From positions 72,917 through 136,916 of the forward strand of contig UQTE01000002.1 in the NCBI GenBank assembly GCA_900543805.1: DNA of 64,000 nt. The letters run 5' to 3'. Each line of letters opens with the position of its first letter. Position 1 is the first letter of the stretch. Shown piece after piece: positions 1 through 10,107 of this stretch. A program made the translations under genes and the position numbers. The DNA is from an uncultured Sutterella sp. Lineage in GTDB: Bacteria; Pseudomonadota; Gammaproteobacteria; Burkholderiales; Burkholderiaceae_F. Under the pieces are notes generated by a model. That model saw only the letters and a program-made list of their open reading frames with translations, was not told the DNA's origin and did no database searches.

Positions 1-1362
1 ACGATTCACCGCGCAGTAGAGGTTGTCGATCGCGTTGATGTCTTCGACGGGGCTGTCGGTGCCGAGGCTCGTCGGGATGCCCAGGTTCAGCATGGTCTTG
101 AAGGCGTAGCTCGTCGACGCTAGAGTCTCGCCCACGCGGTCGGTGACGACGTGCATGTCGTAGTGGAGGAAGATCGGCTGAATGTGGGCGAGAACGCCCA
201 TCGAGGCCATGCGCTCGAGAAGCGGACGGTCCGTAATCTGCACGTGCACGATCCCGAGGCGCATCGGGTTTTCGCCGTGATTGCAGAAGGGTTCGTAGGC
301 GTTAAGCACCCGCTCGATCGCGCCGTCCCCGATCGCGTGGATCGTCGCCTGCATGCCGCCCTTCACGGCCGTGCCGACGAGATCCGCGAGCGCATCGGGT
401 TCGATCGTGCCGATCCCCGAGGTCGAGGGATCGTCCGCGTAGGGCGCGCGAAGAAGCGCGGTGCGCGCGCCGAGACTTCCGTCCACAAAGAGCTTCAGGG
501 GCCCGACTTTGTTCATCGGGTGGCCCGCCACCGTGCCCGTACGGTTGCCCGCACGGAGGAAGTCTTCGAGCCCCGCCTTTTCCATGAAGCAGCACTGATG
601 ATTGACCCGCACGCAAGGGTTTTCTTCGAGCACTTCCGCATAGAGCGAGAGCACGTCCCGCCAGTTGTCGCCTCTCACGTCCATCGTATGTACCGACGTC
701 ACGCCGCACTCGGCCGCGTGCGCGAAGGCTGCCAACAGCGCCTCGCGGTCGGCATTGCGGTCGGCCGCAGGGAGAATGTGCGTCACCTGCGCCGCGGCGT
801 TCTCGCGGAAAATCCCGGTCGCGCGGCCGTTTTCGTCTCGGTCGATCGCGCCGCCCGGAAGGGCCTCGGTTTCATCGGTGATGCCCGCCATCTCCATCGC
901 CGCCGTGCTCGCCACAAGAATGTGACCGCAGGCGCGCTCGAGAATGAGCGGGACGCCCGGCGCCGCTTCGTCGAGGTCGGCGGCGCAGGGAAGACGGTGT
1001 TCGTCCTCGAAGTAGTCCTGATTCCAGCCCATGCCGTGAATCACGGTCCCCGCCGCGGGTTGACGCTCGGCCAAGTAGGCGCGGATGCGGTTCTTTAGGT
1101 CCGCGATCCCCGTCGTGCCGTGAAGCTGAATGTCGCGAAGCGTGTGGCCAAGCATCAAGAGGTGGCAGTGACTGTCGTTGAAGCCCGGCACCGCGGTGCG
1201 GCCTTCGGCGTCGATCACTTCGCAGTCGGCGGGCGCCGCCGCGGCCACCGCGGCGTTCGTTCCGACCGCGCGGATGACGCCGTCGACGGCGAGAAGAGAT
1301 TCGGCGAAGCGTCCGGCGCCGAGGTAGACGTGCGCGTTTTGGAGGAGAAGATTGTGTGTCAT
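1..1362 (-). CDS. Amidohydrolase family protein (YtcJ-like), C-terminus cut by window edge
   Basis: Metal-dependent hydrolase of the amidohydrolase superfamily, YtcJ/COG1574 type, probably acting on an amide or N-acyl substrate in the cytoplasm. The 454 residues present show the N-terminal beta-sandwich strand, the metal-binding HxH at residues 65-67 (in GFNDSHCHL) and a later stretch with IHAIGDGAI and GTDSPVED, typical of this family. The start at 1362 is chosen over an in-frame ATG at 1380 because AGGGAG lies 8 bases upstream of it. The reading frame runs off position 1 without a stop, so the C-terminal part is missing. It lies 59 bases downstream of the APC permease in the same direction, so permease and hydrolase are probably co-transcribed and may handle the same amino-acid or amide compound. 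The substrate cannot be told from sequence. Confidence 0.85.
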   Translation of the reverse strand, partial: MTHNLLLQNAHVYLGAGRFAESLLAVDGVIRAVGTNAAVAAAAPADCEVIDAEGRTAVPGFNDSHCHLLMLGHTLRDIQLHGTTGIADLKNRIRAYLAERQPAAGTVIHGMGWNQDYFEDEHRLPCAADLDEAAPGVPLILERACGHILVASTAAMEMAGITDETEALPGGAIDRDENGRATGIFRENAAAQVTHILPAADRNADREALLAAFAHAAECGVTSVHTMDVRGDNWRDVLSLYAEVLEENPCVRVNHQCCFMEKAGLEDFLRAGNRTGTVAGHPMNKVGPLKLFVDGSLGARTALLRAPYADDPSTSGIGTIEPDALADLVGTAVKGGMQATIHAIGDGAIERVLNAYEPFCNHGENPMRLGIVHVQITDRPLLERMASMGVLAHIQPIFLHYDMHVVTDRVGETLASTSYAFKTMLNLGIPTSLGTDSPVEDINAIDNLYCAVNR

Positions 1363-1421
1363 GATGAAAACTCCCTGCATTTCTGAAAAATTCGTCTTGT
1401 CCGTTGGCGTTTAAAGTCGGA

Positions 1422-2804
1422 TCAGCCGGCCGCGCCTTCGGCCGCCAGGGCCGCGCGGCGTTCCGCCTCGAGCGCTTCCACGTTGCGGCGGAAGAAGACT
1501 TCGTAGACGACGAGGCTCACCGCGGGAACGATCACGTTGAGAAGCGCCGTCACCGGGTCGGCGATGATCGTGCTTGCCAGAAGCGCCGCCATCACGAGGA
1601 TCACGGCCCAGATGAGGTAGGGATAGGCCCAGACCTTGTAGGGACGGTCGACCGTTGGCATGCGGCGGCGAAGGATGATCACCGCGTAGAAGGTGAGCGC
1701 GTTGAAGATGATTCCGGAGACCGCCACGAGGCTCGTGAGGCTCGAAAGATCGCGAAGCAGCACGAGACCGATGGAAATCGCACCCGAAGCGATGATGGCG
1801 TTCACGGGCGTGCGCAGTTCCGGATGGAGAACGCCGAGCGAGCGGACCATCGCGCCGTCGCGGGCCATCGCGTAGTAAACGCGGGGGAAGACCATCACGC
1901 AGCCGTTCAAGGAGTTGAAGATCGCAAGGATCATCGCCGCCGAGACCAGGACGCCGCCGTAGGTGCCGAAGAGCGTCTCGGCCGCGGCCGTGCCGAGGTA
2001 GAAGTTCCCTTCCGAGACCATCGCGGCGATGACTTCGGGCGAGAGCACGCGGAAGATCGAGTAGTTGAAGAGGACGTAGAGAAGTGCGACGCCGACGATC
2101 GAAAGGAGGATCGCGAGCGGAATGTTGCGCTGCGGATTCTTGATTTCTTCGGCGATGCTGTTGAGGTTGTGCCAGCCTTCATACGCCCAGAGCGTGGCGA
2201 CGACCGCGAAGGCGACGACCGGGAGGAACGCGGTGAGCGACGGCGTTTCCGAGGGCATGGCGAGGAGGTCGGGCGACTCGGTCCCAAAGAAGAGCCCCGC
2301 GATCATGATGAGGCCGATCGGGAGGAGCTTCAGCACCATGAAGACGTTCTGCACGAAGGCGCCCGTGCGGATGCCGCGGATCTGAACAAGGGACAATGCC
2401 ACGATGGTGCCGACCGCCACGACCTTCTGCGCGACGGGACCGAGCGGCAAAACCGTGGCGAGCGCCCCGGCGAATGCGACGGCGAGCGCCGCGATCGACG
2501 CGCTCGAAGAGAGAATGAAGTTCGAGAAGCCGCTCACGAACGCAGTGCGTTCGCCGTAGGCTTCGCGAAGGTAGACGTAGCTTCCGCCGGCCTTGGGCAT
2601 CATGGCGCCGAGCTCGGCGTAGCAGACGCCGCTCATGAGCGTGATGAGACCGCCCACAAGCCAAACGAGAAGAGAGAGACCGAGGCTCATCTCGCAGCGC
2701 GCGAGGACGATGCCGCCGATGTAGAAGATCCCCGAGCCGATCATGATGCCGGCGAGGACTGAGATGCCGCCGAAAAGGCCGATTTCGCGACGCATGGCCG
2801 TCAT
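1422..2804 (-). CDS. APC superfamily amino-acid permease
   Basis: Inner-membrane secondary transporter of the amino acid-polyamine-organocation superfamily, 460 residues, with about 12 hydrophobic segments. The first helix carries GIMIGSGIF (about residues 19-27), the APC substrate-binding loop. The overall pattern resembles the LAT/SteT exchanger branch rather than the polyamine branch. An open frame continues upstream to 3125, but that part is Arg/Ser-rich and lacks membrane character. The start at 2804 has GGAG 7 bases upstream and begins MTAMRREIG, directly before the first helix. The amidohydrolase follows in the same direction. A LysR regulator lies upstream on the same strand, so transcriptional control by it is possible but not shown. 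Confidence 0.88.
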   Translation of the reverse strand: MTAMRREIGLFGGISVLAGIMIGSGIFYIGGIVLARCEMSLGLSLLVWLVGGLITLMSGVCYAELGAMMPKAGGSYVYLREAYGERTAFVSGFSNFILSSSASIAALAVAFAGALATVLPLGPVAQKVVAVGTIVALSLVQIRGIRTGAFVQNVFMVLKLLPIGLIMIAGLFFGTESPDLLAMPSETPSLTAFLPVVAFAVVATLWAYEGWHNLNSIAEEIKNPQRNIPLAILLSIVGVALLYVLFNYSIFRVLSPEVIAAMVSEGNFYLGTAAAETLFGTYGGVLVSAAMILAIFNSLNGCVMVFPRVYYAMARDGAMVRSLGVLHPELRTPVNAIIASGAISIGLVLLRDLSSLTSLVAVSGIIFNALTFYAVIILRRRMPTVDRPYKVWAYPYLIWAVILVMAALLASTIIADPVTALLNVIVPAVSLVVYEVFFRRNVEALEAERRAALAAEGAAG

Positions 2805-3309
2805 TTTGATTCTCCGAAAGAAGGTTTTGGATGGCGCCGTCGGTTGCATCCATATCGACGCAACCGACGCGCCGCTTCTTTCGATCGGGACCTCCGCGTC
2901 TTTGCGAAAGGCGTCCCGAGACGGTTTGTTGAGCGAAACGCGCCGACTGGATCGATAGCTCCTCCGAAGGTTTGGGACGGGCGCTTCTGCGCTCCAACCC
3001 TTGCCGACGGGAGTCGCAGACGTCTTTCGCCTGCGCCCAACTCGTCGAATCCGCCGATTCGACCGTTTCGGCGGTTTTGCCTTTCGCGAATCCTCTCGGG
3101 CTGCCGCCTCCGATTCGCTACTCATCGCAACCGCGCCTCTATCAACCTAAGGCCCCTTCACTATCACGCAAAAATTGCGGGAAGACGCGGCCTTCGCGCG
3201 GCTTTTTTCAGAAACATGCGCTTTTCTTGACGGAAATGCGGTGAACTATGCCGAAGTACCTACAGACAATCTTCTATCCGGGCCTTCTTCTCGGGGATCG
3301 GCGGCGCCT
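2805..3309. other. Intergenic region upstream of the APC permease
   Basis: About 500 bases between the LysR gene end and the permease start. Short open frames here have no homology-like features and no good ribosome sites. The stretch must hold the permease promoter on the minus strand. Near 3190-3208 there is a GC-rich imperfect repeat followed by T6 on the plus strand, but no clean hairpin. I see no RNA gene. Confidence 0.4.
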
Positions 3310-4209
3310 TCAGACCGGGTCGTCCGAACCGTTCTGCAGCATTTCCTTGGCGCGCATCCAGAACATTTCCGCGGCTTCGGGCAACCGGCGGTTGCGCCGG
3401 CGAACGAGCTTGTGCGCGATCCTTCGTTCGGGCATGAAGGGTACGAAGACGACGTCTTCACTCGGACGAAGCCGAAAGGCGCCCTCCACGCACACCATGG
3501 CCGCGAGCCCTCGGCGCACGAAGAGAAGGCCGTTCGTGAGCAGATTCTGCGTTAGAAAGACCGGAAGCTTTTCCCGTTCCGTTCCGACCCAGGAGGCGAT
3601 TTCGTCGAGCACGATTCCACGGCGAGGAAGAATGAGCGGCCGGTTCGCGAGTCCGAGCGTGGAAATGCCTTCGAGCTTCGCTTCGGGGGCGTCCTTGGCG
3701 ACGATCAGGCCCCAGCGGTCGGTGAAAGGAAGCTCGACCGACTCGTACTTGGCCGACTCCACCGGTTCGAGCAGAATGCCGAGATCGAGCCGGTCCTGAT
3801 CGAGTCCCGCCCGGATGTCGTCGCCGTCGGCCGAGTAGAGCTCGAACGTCACTTTTGGGTGCTCGGCGTGCATGCGAGAGACGACGTCGTACGCGAAGTC
3901 CGCGACGAAGGATTCGACGCAGCCGAAGCGCACCCTCCCCGTCAGCGCTTCGGGCGCCTCCGCCATGTCGCGCTTCATACGGTCGTAGGCGTCAAGCATT
4001 TCCCGCGCGTGCGCCTCAAAGCGCATGCCGCGGTCGGTGAGCGTGAGACGCCGCCCCGTGCGGTCAAAGAGCGGCGCGCCGACCTCGTCCTCGAGTTCGG
4101 CGATCCGGCGGCTCAAAGCCGGCTGCGAGAGGTGGAGCTGCTCCGCCGCCCGCGTGATGTTTCCGGAGCGGCTCACCGCAAGAAATGCCTGCAAAACGCG
4201 AAAATTCAT
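3310..4209 (-). CDS. LysR family transcriptional regulator
   Basis: DNA-binding regulator of 299 residues. The N-terminal winged helix-turn-helix (residues 1-60) has the family pattern: VSRSGNITRAAEQLHLSQPALSRRIAELEDEVGAPLF is readable in pieces, with SQPALSRRI as the recognition helix. The rest is a periplasmic-binding-protein-like effector domain (about 90-290). GAGGA sits 4 bases before the ATG. It is transcribed towards the APC permease/amidohydrolase pair, which is a plausible target. The effector is unknown. Confidence 0.9.
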   Translation of the reverse strand: MNFRVLQAFLAVSRSGNITRAAEQLHLSQPALSRRIAELEDEVGAPLFDRTGRRLTLTDRGMRFEAHAREMLDAYDRMKRDMAEAPEALTGRVRFGCVESFVADFAYDVVSRMHAEHPKVTFELYSADGDDIRAGLDQDRLDLGILLEPVESAKYESVELPFTDRWGLIVAKDAPEAKLEGISTLGLANRPLILPRRGIVLDEIASWVGTEREKLPVFLTQNLLTNGLLFVRRGLAAMVCVEGAFRLRPSEDVVFVPFMPERRIAHKLVRRRNRRLPEAAEMFWMRAKEMLQNGSDDPV

Positions 4210-4267
4210 TTTTCCTCAGCGCCAAATCCCGACGGAGGCGAAGAAAAACGCCTCCCCAACGACATTC

Positions 4268-6277
4268 TCAAACATTTTGCGGTTCGTCGGCGGCTTCGGA
4301 GGCGCTCCAAAATTCCCGCAGGCGGTCCGAAAGCCCGCCTTCGCGCAGGGTCGGCGTCGTCGCCGCCTTGAGAAAAACCTCCTTTCGCCCGAAAATCACG
4401 GCCCCGCGCTTCGCGCGCGTGACCCCGGTGTAGAGGAGTTCGCGCGTCGCAAGGCCCGAATCCGCGTCTTCGGGGAGAATGATGGCGACCTCGTCGAATT
4501 CCGACCCCTGCGACTGGTGAATCGTCATGGCGTAGGCCGCGTCAAAGCGCGGGAGAAGCCCCGGCGCAAAGGCGCAGTCCTTCACCGTGGGCCCCTTGTC
4601 GCCGAACCATACGATCGTCTGCGCGGGATTCTCCGGATCGGGGAGGCACACGCCCACGTCCCCGTTGAAGAGCCCGATCGTGTCGTCGTTCGTGCGCACG
4701 ATGAGGACGAACCCCGGGAACCAGTCGCCCTCGCGCCCGAGTTCGGACGAAACCACCTCGGCCGCCCATTCGTTGAGCGACGTCACGCCCGCGCGGCCCG
4801 CGCGCTGCGCGGAAAGAAGTCGGAAGCGCGCGAGCGCGCGCCAGACCGCGTCGGCGTGCGAGCGATAGTCGTCTTCTCCGTCAAAAGAGCCTTTCTCGAC
4901 CATCCTTTGCACCGAACGAACAAAAGGCTTGAGCTGACGGCGCATCCATCCGCGAAGCGCCGAGCTGATTTCGCCCCCTCGCCCGATGGCGGGCGCGCAA
5001 CGCACGTACTCCGCACTGCTCTCCTTCGTTGCCGTTCCTTCCTCCCAGGACGCTTCAAGCGCCTCCGCGGGCGCGTCGGGGTCGTTCACGAGCCGCCCGA
5101 GCCGTCCCACGGGCGAAGCCGCGCCGTAGCGGCGGGAGACCGTCAGAAACGCCCGGCAAAAGCGAAGCGCCCCCTTTTCGTCGGCAAGGTCCGCATAGAC
5201 CGCCCCCGGCCCCACGGCGGCGAGCTGATAGGGGTCGCCCAGCACAATCACGCGGGTGCGTTCGGGGTCGACCGCGGCAAAGAGCTGCGAAGCGAGTCCC
5301 ACGTCGATCATCGAGGCTTCGTCGACGACGAGGACGTCCGTTTCCATCGGAGCCGACGCGCTCGGTCGCGAAGCGCCCGAGACGGGCATCGTGAGCCACT
5401 TGTGAATCGTGTGCTCGCGAATGCGGGTTTTGAGGTCCGAAGAACGGATCGCGGCCCCCGCCTCGCCCGCCCTTTCGTCAAAAAGCCGTGCGTAGCGGGC
5501 GATCCCGTCCGAAACCGACTGCATCATGCGGCTCGTCGCCTTCCCCGTGGGGGCGGCGAGCGATACGCGAAGCATCGGATTTTCGAGAAACAGCAGGAGA
5601 AGCATCTTCACGACGCTCGTCGTCTTCCCCGTTCCCGGCCCCCCGCAGACGACCGTGAAGCGCCGCGTCACGGCGGAAAGCACCGCCGCGCGCTGATCGG
5701 CTTCGCTTTGTTTGGCTTCCGAGAGGCGCAGGGCGCGAAGCTCTGGCGCGAGTTCCGGCGCGAGCGTCGACTCGACCCAGGCGCGGTCGGCCGCGGCCAT
5801 GGCGTCGAGCAACGCCGTCTGCGACCCAGTGGCGGCGACGGCGGGCATCGAGGCGAGCCGGCAGAAGCGTTGCGCGAGCGTCAATTCTTCGAGGAAGAAG
5901 CGCTGCGGATAGAGTCGCCCGCCTTCGTCGTAGACGAAGGGAACCGAGGCGTTTTCGTCGAGAATGAGCGTGCGGCGAACGTCCTCCGTCAACGATTCCC
6001 GAGAAAAGACGTCGCCCGACACGGCGAGGCGAAGTTTTTCAAACTGCGTACAGGTCTCACGCGGCACGGCGATGCAGAGGCTTCCCGCCTCGATCGCGCC
6101 CGCAAGAAGGCGCATCGTCTCGGCGACGAGCGTCCGGTAGTCATCGTTTACGGCAACGCCCGAGCGCTCCACCGCGCGCAAAAGGAGTTCCCCCATCACG
6201 ACGTAGGGCGTCTCGTCCGCGGTCGTTTCGTCGGAGAGCGCAGCCTTTTCCAAGTTTTCGTTCTTCTCTTCGCTCAT
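4268..6277 (-). CDS. recD: Exodeoxyribonuclease V alpha subunit RecD
   Basis: The 5'-3' helicase subunit of RecBCD, which unwinds and degrades double-strand ends and loads RecA at Chi sites. It is a 669-residue SF1 helicase. Walker A GGPGTGKTT lies near residue 210, the DEAS Walker B motif near 318, and the C-terminal helicase motifs include TIHQSQGSEFDEV and LYTGVTRAK. Length is slightly above the 608 residues of E. coli. The start at 6277 is one base after the recB stop (TGA-G-ATG) with GGGGA upstream. A longer frame from 6301 would overlap recB and is less likely. It is the last gene of recC-recB-recD. Confidence 0.93.
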   Translation of the reverse strand: MSEEKNENLEKAALSDETTADETPYVVMGELLLRAVERSGVAVNDDYRTLVAETMRLLAGAIEAGSLCIAVPRETCTQFEKLRLAVSGDVFSRESLTEDVRRTLILDENASVPFVYDEGGRLYPQRFFLEELTLAQRFCRLASMPAVAATGSQTALLDAMAAADRAWVESTLAPELAPELRALRLSEAKQSEADQRAAVLSAVTRRFTVVCGGPGTGKTTSVVKMLLLLFLENPMLRVSLAAPTGKATSRMMQSVSDGIARYARLFDERAGEAGAAIRSSDLKTRIREHTIHKWLTMPVSGASRPSASAPMETDVLVVDEASMIDVGLASQLFAAVDPERTRVIVLGDPYQLAAVGPGAVYADLADEKGALRFCRAFLTVSRRYGAASPVGRLGRLVNDPDAPAEALEASWEEGTATKESSAEYVRCAPAIGRGGEISSALRGWMRRQLKPFVRSVQRMVEKGSFDGEDDYRSHADAVWRALARFRLLSAQRAGRAGVTSLNEWAAEVVSSELGREGDWFPGFVLIVRTNDDTIGLFNGDVGVCLPDPENPAQTIVWFGDKGPTVKDCAFAPGLLPRFDAAYAMTIHQSQGSEFDEVAIILPEDADSGLATRELLYTGVTRAKRGAVIFGRKEVFLKAATTPTLREGGLSDRLREFWSASEAADEPQNV

Positions 6278-6278
6278 C

Positions 6279-9200
6279 TCAGTCCCCCAGCATTTCTTCA
6301 AGGATCTTCACGCGCTCGGCCACGTCTTCATAGGGGAGCACCGCAACGCCGCGCCCGGCCGAAGCGCCGCGCACGAAGAAGTAAAGGGCACCGCCCAAGC
6401 GTTCCTCGGCCCCTTCGCCCAGACGGGCGCGCAAAAGGCGCTTCGCCGCGGCGAGGTAGCAGAGGTACTGAATGTCGTAGTGGGCCTCCTTCATGTGAAG
6501 CGCCACGGCGTCCTCCGCGTAGAAGTCCCGCCAGTCCTTCGCCTCCGGGAAGGCTTCGCGCAGCGCCGCGTTCGCGGCGAGGTTATCGGTCTTCCAGTCG
6601 AGAATCCAAATTTTGCCGTTCGCTTCGAAAAGAAGGTCGATCGACCCGGTGAGGTAGCCCGAGAGCTGTTCCTCCGTGAGTCCCTTCCAACCGAGTTCCG
6701 CGGCCTTCTTCGCAAAGGCGGTCTTCGAGAGATTCGGCTTCGTGTGGAGAAGAAAACCGTATTCCGAGCGGCGGCATTCGGCCTTCAGATCCTTGAGTCG
6801 GAAGTCCGGAAGAATCGGAAGCGAGAGAACCGAGTCAAAGAGCGTGCGCAGTTCCTCGAGGCGCTTTGCGCCTTCGGGCGAGAGCCGGTCTTCGCCCGGC
6901 GTCTCGGCCGGGAGGCCTTCACCGCGGCGCACCAGATCGGGCGTGGCGCCGAGGATCGAGAGAAGGTAATTCCTCTGCCGCAAACGGTTTCGACGGATTT
7001 CGTCAGAGAGTCCTGGATCGGCGAGTTCCTCGTCGGTTGCGAGCACGCGGCGGCATTCGAACCCGTGGAAGTCGACCACTTCGAAGAGTCGGTGGATCGT
7101 GACGCCCAATGCGGCGCCCGAGCGCCAACGCGCCATGGGCGATCCGTCCTCGATTCGTCGGCGCAGTTCCAGGGATTCGTCGTCCTCGGTTTCGTCCTCC
7201 CCGGAGAGCGTTGCGCGATCGTCCCGGTGCGCATCGGCATGCGCGCCGAAGAGGCCCTTCTTCAGGGCCGTGTAGCTCGTCTGCACCCAAGAGGGATCGA
7301 CCCTGCGCACGGACTCGGGCTCGGGAAGAGCCTGCGCTTCCGGAGATTCGAGCATCACCGGCACACCGTCCTCCCGGGGCGCCCAGGGCGTGATCGACCA
7401 GTAGGGGCCCGTCTCGTCCGTCTGAGGCTTGAGCGTTTCGGGGTCGACCGTCATGCCGGGATGTTCGCCCGCAAAGCGTGCGGCCGTTTTCGACCAGACG
7501 TCCGCAAAGTCCGCGGCGCGCCCGAGCATTCCCTTTTGGAATTCGTCCCAGACGGCGAGATACTCGTCCCGACACCAGCCCGCAAGGTTTTCCCGCGCGG
7601 CGAGGGCATGGAAGAAGGCCGAACAGGAATGGGCGTAGAGCTCCTTCCCGCCTCCGTTCCACTTCGGAAGGCCGTAGAGCGTCAGGCGTGCGGAGGCGCG
7701 GGTGAAGGCGACGTAGAGAAGTCGCACCGACTCCTCGATCTGGGCGCGCTTGAAGTCGGGGAGATCCTTGGGCTTCACTTCGCCCGGAAAGAGGACGAGC
7801 CGTCGTTCGCCCGCCTCGTCGCGTTCGTGGACCAGGGGAACCGCCGTGTTTTTGACGGGAGATCCCCACCAACAGCCCGGCAGATAGACGATCGGGTACT
7901 CAAGCCCCTTGCTCGAATGAATCGTTTGAATCACGACGCGGTCGTCATTCGAATCGGGTCGGACTTCATAGCCATCGGGCACGGTCGGCTCCTTCCCTTT
8001 GGCGATCAGCTTTTCAAAGCGCCGCACGAGCCCCGAGAGGGTCTTGGCGGACTGTTGCATCCCGAAGAGGAGTTCGATCAACTGCCGATAGTTGGCGAGC
8101 GCGCGCTCGCCGCCCGCTGCGGGCAGAAGACGGCGTTCCGTTTCGCAGACGCGGAAAAGTTCCCCGAAGGCCGCGGTGAGGCCCGAACGCCTTGCGCGCT
8201 CGGCCGCCGCCTCCATCACGCCGCGCAGGAAAACCAGACGTTCGGTGCGCTTTTTCTCGTCGGTGTAGGTCGAGAGTCCGTCTCCCACGATGCGGGTTGC
8301 GCGGGCGGCCTCGAGAAAACTGCGCTCGGAAGGCATCGCCATCGCTTCGAGGACCGTGCAGAGTTCCTTGGCCTCGTCGGTACCGAAGACGTTTTCGTCG
8401 GAGGGGAAACGCACCTTTACGCCCCGCGCCAGAAGGGCGTCGTAAAGGGGCATCCCGTCGGCGCGGGTCCGCACGAGAATCGCGATGTCGCCCGGGCGCA
8501 GGGCACGCCCCTTGACGAAGTGGCGGTCGCGTTCCGAGAGCATCGAGGCGATTTCGTTGGCGATGTCGTCCGCCTCCCACTGAAAGAGTTTGTCCTTGAC
8601 GGGTTTTTCAAAGTCCCCGAGGCGCACGACGAGCGCAGGTTCGGGACGAAAGACCCCGTTTTCGTCGACGCGGATGAGAGGCGGCCGGTCTTCGTTCGCC
8701 GCCACGGCGTCGTAACGAATGCCCGAACCGAGGAAGGTGCCCGGGCGCTCGAAAAAGAGATTGAAGAAGTGCATGAGCACTGGCGTCGTCCGGAAGTTCT
8801 TCGCGAGCTTTCGGTGCCGCCCGATTTCGTCCGACGCCTTCCGATAGGTCTCGAAGTCCGCGTTTCGGAAGCTGTAGATCGCCTGCTTCGGGTCGCCCAC
8901 GAAAAAGACCGTCTTCCCGAAGGCGGGGGCCCCGAAAAGCGTGGAGAAGATCCCGTACTGCAGGGGATCCGTATCCTGGAATTCGTCGATCAGGACGACG
9001 TCGTAATGACTGCGCACGACGGCCGCAAACGCCGGATCGGCCTTGAGCCCGGCTTCGGCGCGAACGAGCATGTCGTCAAACGTCTGATACGTGGCCTCGC
9101 GCTTCAGGGCCTCGTAGCGCGCGGGCGCCCAGGTGAGGAAGCGCGAAAGCATTTCCTCGTAAGCCGCGGCGTTTTCCGCATCCAGATTCTTGGGAAAACC

Positions 9201-10097
9201 TTCCTCCGAAAAAATCGCGCGCTTTCGGGCCGATTCGGGTTCGGCGGCGAGTTTCGAGAGGGCCTTGTCGAGCTTCAGGTTTTGCAGCGCCCGGAAGGCT
9301 TCGGTGCACCCGTTTTCGTTTGCGCGTCTCGCTTCGAGCCGCTGGAATTCCTCCACGGTGCGGTCGAGAAGATCGTTTTCCTCTCCGGAGTCGACGCCGT
9401 AGCTTCCGCCCGACGTGAAAACGAAGTCCGAGAGCGTCTTCTGACAAAACGAATGGATCGTGAGGATCACCGCGTCGTCGAATTCGCGCACCGCACGGTC
9501 AAGCCGCTCGCGAATGAGATCGGGATCAAGTTCGTCCCAACGCTCGAACTGCTCGAGAAGATTCTTGTCGGTGGGCGGGACGCCCTCGGTCACGAGCTTG
9601 CGCACGGCGATGAGCTTGCCGCGGATGCGGCTCTTGAGTTCCGCCGTCGCCGCCTTCGTGAAGGTGACGACGAGCATGCGCCCGATCGCGATCCCGCGCT
9701 CGACGACGAGACGAAGCACGATGTGCTCGAGCGAATAGGTCTTCCCCGTCCCGGCACTCGCCTCAATCAGGGTCCGGCCGCGAAGCGGGTCGTCGAGGAG
9801 CTTGAAGTCCCCGTTCGGATCCTCGTCCGTCTGCGGCTCCGCCGCGCCGGACTGCGCGGGCCCTGCAGCCGCCGGGGCAAGCTCCTCCGCGACGGGCGCA
9901 AAACCGTCCGTAGCCGACGCCTCGAAAAAGGCTTCGGGCTCGAATTCGCCCCCGACGGGCAGCGCCCAGTCGTCGGGAAGATCCGAAGGCATGTCTTCGG
10001 GCGGCACTTCGATCCAATCTTCGTTCCCGCCGATCTCCGAAGAGGGAAAATCCGCGGGCACTTCATCCTGCCAAAGCTTCAAATCCTTTTCCTTCAC
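6279..10097 (-). CDS. recB: Exodeoxyribonuclease V beta subunit RecB with acidic N-terminal extension
   Basis: The 3'-5' SF1A helicase and nuclease subunit of RecBCD, 1272 residues. Walker A EASAGTGKT is at 112-120, DEFQDTD near 371, a Walker/motif V-VI region TIHSSKGLEYPIVYLPG and LLYVAFTRA further on, and the RecB-family nuclease motif GSIDLL...ILDWKTD near 1140-1170. The start is taken as GTG at 10097, with GAGGAG 6 bases upstream and 10 bases after the recC stop. An ATG at 10124 would overlap recC. Walker A sits near residue 116 rather than about 25 as in E. coli, because of an extra acidic, Pro/Ala-rich segment (residues 1-98). Confidence 0.93.
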   Translation of the reverse strand: MKEKDLKLWQDEVPADFPSSEIGGNEDWIEVPPEDMPSDLPDDWALPVGGEFEPEAFFEASATDGFAPVAEELAPAAAGPAQSGAAEPQTDEDPNGDFKLLDDPLRGRTLIEASAGTGKTYSLEHIVLRLVVERGIAIGRMLVVTFTKAATAELKSRIRGKLIAVRKLVTEGVPPTDKNLLEQFERWDELDPDLIRERLDRAVREFDDAVILTIHSFCQKTLSDFVFTSGGSYGVDSGEENDLLDRTVEEFQRLEARRANENGCTEAFRALQNLKLDKALSKLAAEPESARKRAIFSEEGFPKNLDAENAAAYEEMLSRFLTWAPARYEALKREATYQTFDDMLVRAEAGLKADPAFAAVVRSHYDVVLIDEFQDTDPLQYGIFSTLFGAPAFGKTVFFVGDPKQAIYSFRNADFETYRKASDEIGRHRKLAKNFRTTPVLMHFFNLFFERPGTFLGSGIRYDAVAANEDRPPLIRVDENGVFRPEPALVVRLGDFEKPVKDKLFQWEADDIANEIASMLSERDRHFVKGRALRPGDIAILVRTRADGMPLYDALLARGVKVRFPSDENVFGTDEAKELCTVLEAMAMPSERSFLEAARATRIVGDGLSTYTDEKKRTERLVFLRGVMEAAAERARRSGLTAAFGELFRVCETERRLLPAAGGERALANYRQLIELLFGMQQSAKTLSGLVRRFEKLIAKGKEPTVPDGYEVRPDSNDDRVVIQTIHSSKGLEYPIVYLPGCWWGSPVKNTAVPLVHERDEAGERRLVLFPGEVKPKDLPDFKRAQIEESVRLLYVAFTRASARLTLYGLPKWNGGGKELYAHSCSAFFHALAARENLAGWCRDEYLAVWDEFQKGMLGRAADFADVWSKTAARFAGEHPGMTVDPETLKPQTDETGPYWSITPWAPREDGVPVMLESPEAQALPEPESVRRVDPSWVQTSYTALKKGLFGAHADAHRDDRATLSGEDETEDDESLELRRRIEDGSPMARWRSGAALGVTIHRLFEVVDFHGFECRRVLATDEELADPGLSDEIRRNRLRQRNYLLSILGATPDLVRRGEGLPAETPGEDRLSPEGAKRLEELRTLFDSVLSLPILPDFRLKDLKAECRRSEYGFLLHTKPNLSKTAFAKKAAELGWKGLTEEQLSGYLTGSIDLLFEANGKIWILDWKTDNLAANAALREAFPEAKDWRDFYAEDAVALHMKEAHYDIQYLCYLAAAKRLLRARLGEGAEERLGGALYFFVRGASAGRGVAVLPYEDVAERVKILEEMLGD

Positions 10098-10107
10098 GGG
10101 ATTCTCC

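Noticed and set aside
3180..3208. GC-rich repeat followed by T6, possible terminator
   Set aside because: The arms (CGCGG and CGCGGC) do not pair with each other, so no proper hairpin forms.
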